Shown one piece after another: positions 46,721 to 56,300 of a stretch of DNA of 64,000 nucleotides. The DNA is from Metridium senile (taxonomy: Eukaryota; Cnidaria; Anthozoa; Actiniaria; Metridiidae): positions 16,010,328-16,074,327 of the forward strand of contig OX459107.1 in NCBI GenBank assembly GCA_949775045.1. Direction: 5' to 3'. The notes below the pieces were generated by a model. That model was not told the origin of the DNA. It made no database searches and worked only from the letters and a program-made list of their open reading frames with translations. The position numbers and the translations under genes are program-made. Within the stretch, counting starts at the first letter, position 1; each line of letters begins with the position of its first letter.

Positions 46721-49498
46721 ATGTTGCCCATTATTGCAATCCTTCTTTTTGCGATTTCTTCCTCTTCTGCCGAGCCGATCCAAGCCAAGAGACACACAAT
46801 CAACCTAGACCTCCCCCCTCGGGAAAGATGGGTTAACATCTCTCGAGAATACAAATGGTTCGCACCTGTTTTGGAGAAGGAAAAGAAGGCTTTTTTTCCA
46901 TCTAGTTTAATACCATTATTAGAAAAATTAGCTCTATTCGCAGACGATCATTTCCCGGCGCCTTACCCCGACGAGATGAGAGGTGTTGCTAAGGGTTTAA
47001 ATATATCGTTCGCCGATGTGATTATTTACAATCTCGTGTATGAAATAACTGCCTTTTGTACAAGTATCGTGGCGCAGGACAAAGATGGTAGCATCCACCA
47101 TGCACGAAACCTCGACTATTCGTTAACTGGCGAACTGCGCAAAGTCACTTTCATGGCTGATTTCCAGAGTAAAGGTATTTATGTGAAGTTTGAAGTATTT
47201 TTATTTGGAAAACTATTGTCATGTCATTTGAGAACATTGATAATCAAATTTCATAGACTGATTACATAATTATATCATCTTTCAGTTTCCGTTGGTTCTT
47301 TCGGATGATGAAACCATCAGCACCCGTATCATTAGCATCCATATTTCTTTGATAATTAGAATCATCACTGCCTAGAGTGAACCAAAAAGCCTGCTCAGTT
47401 TTTTAACAACTATTTCATGTATTGTTCCCCTGTCTGGGGAAATTGTTCTCACTTTCTATTATTGCGTCTTCTCCGTCTCCAAAAGCGTGCAGCTCGCATA
47501 CTTCTTGGGGCTCACTTCTCGCGAACCTCTGTCTCTCTTTTTCTGACCTAAACTGGATTCCTATCTTTGATCTTATCAAATTAAAAAAACTTTTAGTCCT
47601 CTTCAATGTACTTCTCTACCCTCATTCTTCGAAATGCTTAAAAAATCGCTTTCTACTTATTTCTGACACTCGTGATTGCAATAGTCGTCGTACTAGGGCC
47701 CGGGGTACTAGGGCCTCATCACACGACTTGAAGTTGCCACATCCTCGCACCGATTCTGGTAAGAGGACATTAGCCTATAGTGCTGGCAAACTCTTTAATG
47801 ACCTTGGAGTTGACTTCAAACGCCTTATCTGTCCCCCGTCTCCACTAACGCCTAAATCGTTGACTTCTTCTCTCTCCTCTCTTAAACATAACCTACGCAA
47901 ATTCTTCTTATCACGCATTACCACTGTTGATCATCTTGAAGATCTTCTTTGCTCTAATTGTCGCTACTCTCTATACTGTCATTGTTTATCCTAAATTATC
48001 TTCTAGATTTCTTCTATTTTTCTATCCATACTGTAGTCCAGTATTTAATATATGTAGTTTTGTAATAAATAAATAAATTAATATATTGTAACTTATAACA
48101 ATTTGTAATTATATTATTTTATATTATCTTTAATTTGAGGGCCGTAAGTTAGAAAACTGTTAATGGTTATTATGTATCCCTCGTTAAATAAAGTTATTGT
48201 ATTGTATTGTATTGTATTGTATTGTATTGTATTGTATTGTATTGTATTGTATTGTATTGTATTGTATTGTATTGTATTGTATTGTATTGTATTGTATTGT
48301 ATTGTATTGTATTGTATAGTAACAACATTTCCCGGTTTTCTTTCTAGGCAAGACAGTCTATACTGGAGTTGTATTTTTAGGTCAAGTAGGCCTACTAACC
48401 GGACAACGTCCCAATGCCGTAACAATCTCAATTGATGAACGAGCCAAGGGATCCTGGATTGAAAACCTCATTTTAGCTTTGCTGGACAAGAAAGCGATGA
48501 CAATTGGATTTGAAGTCAGAAATATTCTAGCCACCGACAACATGGATTTCAACACGGCTGTAACTAAACTGTCCCAAGTTACTCTCATCGCTGATATATA
48601 CTTTATAGTGGGTGGTGTCAAAGCTGGCGAAGGTGCAGTGATTACAAGGGACAGAATGGGTGCAGCTGATGTTTGGAGACTTGATGCACCAACTAGGTAA
48701 TTTATACATATCTACTTATTTCAAAAAGGTTTGACAGAGTGAATGGCAAATGGAGATTGCATGCCCGCAAGGAATTGTTGTTATATATGCATACAACGTA
48801 TCCTAGTATTTTTCTGGATTGCTTAGCATAGTTTCATAAATCATTAGCTCTTCTTCTCTTTAATAGGGCTGGTAGGCCTGCCCCTGGACCTTAAATCGCC
48901 TTAAACCGCACTAAAACGCCTTAAAACTTCACTTGAAGTTTGGCCATATTTTCTTAAATCGCATTAAATCGCCTTAAAACGCTTTAAATCGCATTAAATT
49001 TAATACGGCGATTTAAGGTCCAGGGGCAGGCCTGCTGGTCCGGTGTTGTGTTTTTTGTTGTCTCCAAAATAGTCAATATCAAAGACCTAGCTCATTACAG
49101 TGTTGCAATGGCCGTTATAGCCATTTACTCAGTCAACCTTTGTTTGAAATTATACAAGTGTATCTTATTCTGAAGAGTTTATAACATAATCAAATGTCTT
49201 TTTATCTGGACAAGGTCAATGAAAATTACTGTATTCAAGTCTTTGTAACTTGAAATTTCTTTTCAGATGGTTTTTGGTAGAGACAAACTACGACCACTGG
49301 ACAACTCCACCAACTAGAGACGACAGACGTGACCCAGCAAATAAAGCACTGACCAAGCTAGGCCAGGATAAAGTTAATTTGATGGCTTTGTTCAAAGTGC
49401 TGTCAACCAAACCAGTACTAAATAATAGTACTATCTATACAACTGTTATGCAGGCCAAGGATGGAAGTGAATTCAATACTTGGATCAGACAACCATGA
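46721..49498 (+). CDS. N-acylethanolamine acid amidase-like (NAAA/acid ceramidase family), copy 2
   Basis: Exons 46721-47174, 48348-48696 and 49267-49498, with the same boundaries, phases and length (344 residues) as copy 1. By hand count 20 residues differ (13 in exon 1, 5 in exon 2, 2 in exon 3), about 94% identity. The nucleophile Cys113 (FCTSIVAQD here), Arg129, Asp132 and Asn275 are kept, so it should be active. Notable changes are Tyr126 to His beside the active-site HARNLDY and DERDKG to DERAKG, while it keeps Trp where copy 1 has Leu. Introns have diverged much more: intron 1 holds a LINE remnant with a pentanucleotide tail that copy 1 lacks. A tandem duplicate; different substrate or tissue use is possible but not shown. 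Confidence 0.93.
47422..48316 (+). mobile_element. LINE (L2/CR1-like) 3' remnant with (TATTG)n tail
   Basis: The open stretch ending at 47994 encodes the C-terminal end typical of LINE reverse transcriptases: LNWIPIFDLIKLKKL and LLYPHSSKCLKNR, then a basic block and GKRTLAYSAGKLFNDLG. About 180 bp of AT-rich 3' UTR leads to AATAAAGTTATTG and some 24 perfect TATTG units (48196-48316), as expected of a LINE with a short-repeat 3' end. It sits in intron 1 of the second NAAA-like gene. 5' truncated. Confidence 0.8.
48868..49039. mobile_element. MITE-like element with GGTAGGCCTGCCCCTGGACC ends
   Basis: Left end GGCCTGCCCCTGGACCTTAA and right end TTAAGGTCCAGGGGCAGGCC are inverted. The interior repeats CGCCTTAAA/CGCATTAAA. 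Intron 2 of the second NAAA-like gene. Confidence 0.85.
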
Positions 49499-49524
49499 TT
49501 GTTACTAATTTTGTTTTGAAAATA

Positions 49525-49771
49525 AAGCCTGGTTTTCACTAGCGACGCAACGCAAGTGCAAACGCAAGCATGTGAAAACGAAACGTGAATAAGCGCAAGC
49601 GCAAACAAACTATTCACTAGTGCCACGCGCAAGCACAAGCGCAAACGCAAGAAAAAAGGAAAATTTTTGATACCTTGCGCTTGCGCTTGCGTGGGCGGTT
49701 TTCACTACGAAATAAGGCCTCTTGTGCTTGCGCTTGCGTCTGCGCTTGCGTCGCTAGTGAAAACCAGGCTT
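49525..49771. mobile_element. MITE-like element with AAGCCTGGTTTTCACTAGCG ends
   Basis: Ends AAGCCTGGTTTTCACTAGCG and CGCTAGTGAAAACCAGGCTT are a perfect inverted pair. Inside, GCGCAAGC/GCTTGCGC hexamers repeat many times. It begins only 26 bases after the stop codon of the second NAAA-like gene, so it lies in that gene's 3' UTR or flank. Confidence 0.9.
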
Positions 49772-50164
49772 AAGGGCTTCTTAAACGGGTCCAACATGTT
49801 TAACAACATTGTTGCGATACAGTTTGTTAAACACAAGAATAAAAGAAATGTTGGAATGTTTCATCCAACATAACCCAAAAGGGTGTTTAAACAGGCCCAA
49901 CATGTTGGAGCAACCATGTTGGTCCAAGATGTTGGGCTCATTTATAGAGGCCATAATTGTTGTATAATTTCGATAAAATATGTTGAGTTTTTTTTACTAT
50001 TTCTACATGTAAGTTAATAAAAAGTTAAATAGATAAAAACTACACTAATTACATGCACATATTATGAGAATTACAGAAGGTAATTATAGAAGAATGCACA
50101 TGCTGAATGGTCAAGATTATTTTTTTAACATTTTTAAACCTTTTCAATAAAATCAAATTAACAC

Positions 50165-50435
50165 ATTTTTATATAAAATATTTTCAAATCACGCTTTTAA
50201 TAGTTCACAAATTTATTTTACTATTTACATGAATATACAGTTATGTTTATTATCTTACCAAATAAACAATGCTTTTATATTCAATAAAAAATATCCAAAT
50301 ACCGTTATCTGTATTTACTTTCTTACTAAAGCAACTTTAAACTTTTTTCTTTCAATTTTACATATTTCTATCGTACTTTATTTCATTAGAGTGGTTTAAT
50401 ATTAAAGTGTTTTTCATTAAATGGAAACTAGCGAG
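50165..50435. repeat. Third copy of the NAAA-unit flanking sequence, truncated
   Basis: Matches 46300-46591 (shared TTCAAATCACG, TAGTTCACAAATTTATTTTA, CTTACTAAAGCAAC, TTTCTATCGTACT), the sequence directly ahead of the second gene's promoter. It stops at ACTAGCGAGT, where the next element starts, instead of continuing to a third gene. Confidence 0.85.
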
Positions 50436-50700
50436 TAAACTAGTATAGGCTGTATCGGTGTTTGATATAAACGATAGGTAATAGAATGAAATTTATAACA
50501 CCGTAAAAAATAGAAATAGAAACTAGCGAGTAAACTAGTATAGGCTGTATTGGTGTTTGATAAAAGTGATAGGTAATAGAATGAAATTTGTAACATGCAC
50601 CGTAAAAAAAAAAAGAAATAGAAACTAGCGAGTAAACTAGTATAGGCTGTATCGGTGTTTGATATAAACGATAGGTAATAGAATGAAATTTGTAACAAGT
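50430..50700 (-). mobile_element. Three tandem copies of a retroelement terminal segment
   Basis: Three units of about 95 bp share AAACTAGCGAGTAAACTAG, CGGTGTTTGAT and AGGTAATAGAATGAAATTT. The same segment, in the other orientation, ends the copy at 57885-58042. Head-to-tail terminal pieces are typical of Penelope-like elements; the assignment is tentative. Confidence 0.6.
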
Positions 50701-50701
50701 A

Positions 50702-50777
50702 GAGTCATCACAAAGGTGCCGACACATCATTTGATAACTCGCTATCAAATGGTGTGTCGGCATCTTTGTGATGACTC
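50702..50777. repeat. Near-perfect hairpin
   Basis: AGAGTCATCACAAAGGTGCC and GGCATCTTTGTGATGACTC, with ATTTGATA/TATCAAAT inside and a short loop, form a 76-nt hairpin directly beside the triplicated segment. Possibly the core of a DNA element. Confidence 0.8.
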
Positions 50778-51085
50778 CGCCTCTCAATCAAAAAAGTGTC
50801 AAAAATGTTTGTCTGGTGGAAACGGTAAGGCGCGTCCTTTGTAACTTTACTGAAACTTTACTGAGTCAAGTTAAGTTAAACACATTTCATTCTATTACCT
50901 TTTGTTTTCCATTAAGTTGTGAAACATTTACTTTAGGCCAGGACCACACAGTGACAATAACATAACTATAACATCCACAGGCACACTAAAAAATATCCTC
51001 TCCAGGGAAAGTGGGTCTCTATGTCACTGATTTGTTACATGCAAAGCAGTAGTATTTTTCCGTGCTTTGCTTGAAATTTGTTAAT

Positions 51086-51337
51086 ACAGTGGTACCTCTA
51101 TTAAGTGGTCACCCAATAAGAGGTCATCCTCTATTAGGCAGCCACAATAAAAAGTCCCAAATCTATTCCTATACCTATTCTATACCTCTATTCAGCAGCC
51201 AACCTCTATTAGGCAGCCACAATAAAAAGTCCCAGATCTTTTCCTATACCTATTCTATACCTCTATTTAGAGGCCAACTCTTAAGCAGCCACTTGGAAAA
51301 GTCCCAAGGGTGACCGCTTAATAGAGGTAACACTGTA
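51086..51337. mobile_element. MITE-like element, ATTAAGCGGTCACC family, copy B
   Basis: Ends ACAGTGGTACCTCTATTAAG and ATAGAGGTAACACTGT. The internal AATAAAAAGTCCCA/CTATTCCTATACC block is present twice here and once in copy A at 31069-31245. Confidence 0.85.
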
Positions 51338-51549
51338 TTTTTACAGCAAATCAAGGCTTAACGTGTGCAAATGAGAATATTGTACTGGAATATTGTATTA
51401 ATAATAAAACACTATTGGATGCTTTAATGATAGCGGCACAAAACTTGCCATTAATTATGATAAACGCTTTATCAGCACGTCAAAGAACCAAATTCCAGAA
51501 TGATCTAACCTAAAATAGTATCACAAGTCTTGTTGTTTTTAAGGAAACG

Positions 51550-51739
51550 ATACACCTAATTGCAAGAACGTTGTCCTGACTTTTGTAATTTAGTAGGAAA
51601 GGAATAAATTAAAAGACAAAAGAAGATCACTCAAGTTCAAGGAATAACAAAAGAAAGAGTTCAAGCTTTTTTGTCTTTTAATTGATTCCTTTCCTACTAA
51701 ATCACAATAGTGAGGACAACATTCTTGCAATTAGGTGTT
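51550..51739. mobile_element. MITE-like element, AATTGCAAGAACGTTGTCC family, copy B
   Basis: Ends ACACCTAATTGCAAGAACG and CATTCTTGCAATTAGGTGT, with inner TAATTTAGTAGGAAAGGAAT and its inverse. Same family as 44285-44462. Confidence 0.88.
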
Positions 51740-52559
51740 TGTCAGAAGCAAAAAAAGGGAACATATAGGTTACCAAATGTTCATCCCCTTCCCCCCCCCC
51801 CCCCCCCCCCCAAATAAAATATACGATTCTTAAAAGCCCTCCCTTAGGTTTTTACCCTCATATTTCTGCGATTTCCATCTGTGAACTCAAACATCCCAAC
51901 AGCCAGTCTTGAAATACTGTTGGCTGCTGCTTATTACTCGGCACATTTTATGTTTTTGATTAACAGCAGTCCTAAATGTATTTCAGACAGTTGGAATGTC
52001 TAAGTTCGCACAAATAAGAAAAAAAATTTTGGTTTGACTGTCAGGCTGATGAAAACTTAAGTCTGGGAATTTTATATTCAAAAGTCAAGGACCTGAATCT
52101 AATCTAATCTTGAATCTAATGTAAAAAATAAATTACAATTTTATAAATAATATAATTCTGTTCTTGCAAATTATAATGCGAACTAAGCATTGCATTTTCA
52201 AACATTTCATAATGAAATTAATAATATTATAATGTTCAAAAATATAGATTTTTAATCAAATGTTTTTCGTTGAATAGATTTTGTTTTGAACCAATCAGCT
52301 TTCAGCTTCTAATAAGCATTATTTAATAGTGTCATATTGTGTCAGACCAAATATTATTTTCTATTCAAACTTATTAAAAAAACTGTTGCTTTTTTTTTTA
52401 GGACGGTTATCAATTAAGAATGTTGCCATGGTTATTGTTGTCATAGTAACTGCAGCATGATTATAGTTGCCATCATTACTTATGATGAGATATGAAATAT
52501 TAGCATGGTTATGTAAATTAGGAAACATGGAATGGTTCCATTGAATAAAACCATGCATT

Positions 52560-52920
52560 TCTACCATAGCTGATGTTTTCATCACATAAGTGGTTGTCAT
52601 GGTTATCCCACCATCAAATGTTTTCATCACATAAGTGGTTGCCATGGTTATCCCACCAAATGTTTTCATCACATAAGTGGTTGTCATGGTTATCCCACCA
52701 TCAAATGTTTTCATCACATAAGTGGTTGCCATGGTTATCCCACCAAATGTTTTCATCACATAAGTGGTTGCCATGGTTATCCCACCATCAAATGTTTTCA
52801 TCACATAATTGGTTGTCATGGTTATCCCACCATCAAATGTTTTCATCACATAAGTGGTTGTCATGGTTATCCCACCATCAAATGTTTTCATCACATAAGT
52901 GGTTGTCATGGTTATCTCTA
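52560..52920. repeat. 45-48-bp minisatellite in the attractin-like 3' flank
   Basis: Eight units built on TTTTCATCACATAAGTGGTT and GCCATGGTTATCCCACC, with or without ATCA. Related GTTGCCATGGTTA/GTTGTCATGGT phrases are scattered from 52410 to 53400 and reach the last codons of the attractin-like gene. Confidence 0.92.
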
Positions 52921-53362
52921 CCACAACAAAATATGGTTGTCAAGGTTACATCCACAACAATTGACTTCTACCATAGTAAAGGATTACTGTGACTTCCTGT
53001 GATACAGATGATAAGTTGCCAAGGTAATGTCAATCAAGAAAGTAAGGTTGTCATGAATACAAATCGCAGCCAGCCATTGTACTTCCAACACATATGAACA
53101 TTGTTCATGAATACAGTTGCTATGGTTTCAATAGAAACTTGATTGCCATGGTGATTAAAATCATAGATAGAACATCATAATGGTAGTATGTTTGTTGATT
53201 CCTATGTTACCATGGTTTCGATAAAAGCATTTCCCATGATTTTGACACAGACCAGGTTACCATGGTTACTGCTGTTATAGGTAGTATGTCATAGTAGCAT
53301 GATTTTCTAATGACCATATTACCATGATGTTGACAAAGACTAGGTTGCCATGGTTACTGCTG

Positions 53363-56300
53363 TTATAGGTAGTACGTTGTCATGGTAGCACGTTTCTTGG
53401 ATTTCTTATGTCCCATTCTGGATCTTAAACATGTATGGTGATTGCCGTGGGAGAGTAATATGCCGCCAAAGCACACCCCACACTGTCCTACTGGGGTCAC
53501 ACCCTCTTCGCCATTTGGAAGAAGGACTATGACAGTTGCTAGGGACACTTTGTTCTTGGTCAGAGGTTCCATTGCTACTGGGCTTGGTGAGGGCTTGAAA
53601 GCAAAGTTAACTCATTATTTAAGGTTTCATGTTATCTAGCACCACTGAACAATTTGACTAAAGGCACATTTTCACTGGGATAATCTCTAGCCGGAGTAAA
53701 TTCAAATGTGTTTTCTACTGTTAAGGAGGCTCAAATTGGTTTCTGTATATATCTATATACCTACTTTATATTGCATTTTATTTAGCATATTATTGTGAAA
53801 CTACACAGTTAACCGATATATCATTTTAAAGCTTATGGATCTAGGATATCATTTTTTTTTAATTATTGCGTTTGACATTGTCATGACAACAGCAGGTTGC
53901 TGCAAAAAAGACCTGAAATTCCTTTATTAAAGCTGATATCTCCAAATCCTTTAGGTGAAAGTTTTTTTTAAACTTGTACATGTCTTGTTCCCTACCTGTT
54001 CTTGCAACTGAGGAAAAATAAAAAAATCTGTAATGCGAAACCTTTAAAATATTAAAAAGATGATTTTTTCTAGATATAAATGGTTTTTCATTACAGATTT
54101 TTCTTAAAATGGATCTACTAAATCTAAACCTTAATTGGAACAAATTGCCAAAAAAATAAAAAAATCTACCATTTCATTGTGTTGTTATTAATAAAAATAC
54201 ATTTTGTACGCGGCAGAGGCGTCTTGTAAAATTGGCGATATTGCACGTACGCTCAAAAAAACATTTCGAGCCTCCTTAAGCAGTATTATTCTTGGCTATG
54301 CTTGGAATTTGTGAATATTTTTACAACAAATTGAGGCTTAGCCTGTCCAAATGTACCCTTTGTCAAAATATTATAGTACAGCAGTACTAGATAACGTGAA
54401 ACTGGAGTGTTGAGAATATGCCTTCCAAAAATAATCAAGTGCTTATTCATGTAATAATGGTGATTGAATGGTAATGCTTTAAGTGCCTGATTGAATAACA
54501 AAAATATATTTAAAACAATAGATCTACTAGGTTAACATGTAGAATACAAACTTGTCTGGTTCATAAAATGTCTATGTGATATCTAAATACAAAAGACAAA
54601 GAATCATATTCCCCAAAGATTTGAATTTGTTGAAAATCTACATAGCAGCATGTTAACTAAATAAATCTTGATATAGACCACTTTACCTTCCTTGTTTGTT
54701 GTCCCATATCAGATCACGTGATGCTACCCTTTAGAATTGTTTCTTTCACATGTAAATGATATAACACGTTCATCATAAAAGAACAATTCTCTAGGGAATG
54801 TCATGTGGTCTGAAATGGGCAATTTGCATAGGGAGGTAAATAGGTCTATTGCAGTCCAATTACCAGTAGTCATTTTTCTATCTTATATCCTAATTGATAA
54901 TTTTTATCGTAATAAATTAGTTCTAGTTTTACCTTGCTTATTGGCTCCATATCATTGGGGAGTAAAAGGTGGATAGTTGCAAATGGACGATTAGCCATTC
55001 TATCTCTCTCAGCACGTCTTTGCTGAAAAAACATTTAAAATACATTAATAACATTGATACACTCTTTTCTAGCCTGAGTATCAGGCCCTCTGCGGAGGGA
55101 AGGGGGGAGCTCTTTTCAAGAAACTTTGTCATCCATAAAGGGAAAAAGTCTACAGTCATTACTCACTAATACATTGACATGTGTAAAGGCCCGGGCAAAT
55201 GGCTCAACATTTGCTTCAACATTGGTTTGACGTTGTTGAACTCTGTAGAATGGTTGTTGAACGATGATGAGCGTAGGGGGCAAATGGATTCAACAATGTT
55301 GAAATGGGGTTGAAACGGCTTCAACATTGCTATTCAACAAAATCGAATGGATGTTGAAGACAATGTTGCAGCTGTTTGTCAGGGCCTTAAGGTGAAAGGT
55401 GTGTAAACAAGTGTATGTGATGTTGATGTGTTGTGATCGTCAAAGTGTATGTATACAGTGTGTGTCAGCGCTGTGCAATTATAACATTTGAAGGTGTAAA
55501 TACAGCATACCCTTGTTACCAGGTATGAATGATATCTGCTACGAATCCTCCATCCAATGCTTGCAACAAACAGTAAAGACAGGAAACAACTATCACAAAC
55601 AAATAGGACAATAAGTATAAACCATTTAACTGAATAATGAATGACTTAATGAAGGAGCAAAAAAAATAAAATGACAGCCAGCCATTCATTTAATCAGTCT
55701 GTCAGCAATTAAGGCTTTTATATATCTATACATATATATCTATATATCTATGTGAGGGTAGGAGTAAATTAACACAACTACAAATTCATCTCATATCTAT
55801 ATATCTATGTATGTAAATATTAAATCTTGTACCACTACTGTAAGCTTAAATATATATTTATACACTCATGTAAATATCAGGTACTAAATAAAACTATAAC
55901 TATATGTATGTATGATAAATAAGGCCAGTCTTTCAGCCAGTCAGAAAACCAGCCAGTCAGACATTCATTCAATCAGTCAGTCAGTCGTTTACTCAAATCA
56001 AGCAGTCTTTCAGTTGGCCTGTCAGTCAATCAGTTCATCAGTCACCTAGTCAGTCAGTCACTTGGTCAGTTATTCAATCAATCATTCAGCTACTCAGTTA
56101 GTTAATCAGTCAGTTAGTTTCAATCAATCATCAGCTATTATCATTGATTTACTCACCCAATTAAAGAATGTAAGAAAGTAAATGTAAAGTCTTATAAGTC
56201 AGTCACTTGGTCAGTTATTCAATCAATCATTCAGCTACTCAGTTAATCAGTCAGTCAGTCACTTGGTCAGTTATTCAATCAATCATTCAGCTACTCAGTT

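Larger units (their letters stand above)
49499..53362. other. Spacer between the second NAAA-like gene and the attractin-like gene end
   Basis: Tail-to-tail spacer. It contains separately listed elements at 49525-49771, 50430-50700, 50702-50777, 51086-51337, 51550-51739 and the repeats at 52560-52920. 49780-49915 has CCAACATGTT/AACATGTTGG palindromes. A C run lies at 51790-51811. No gene was found. Confidence 0.6.
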
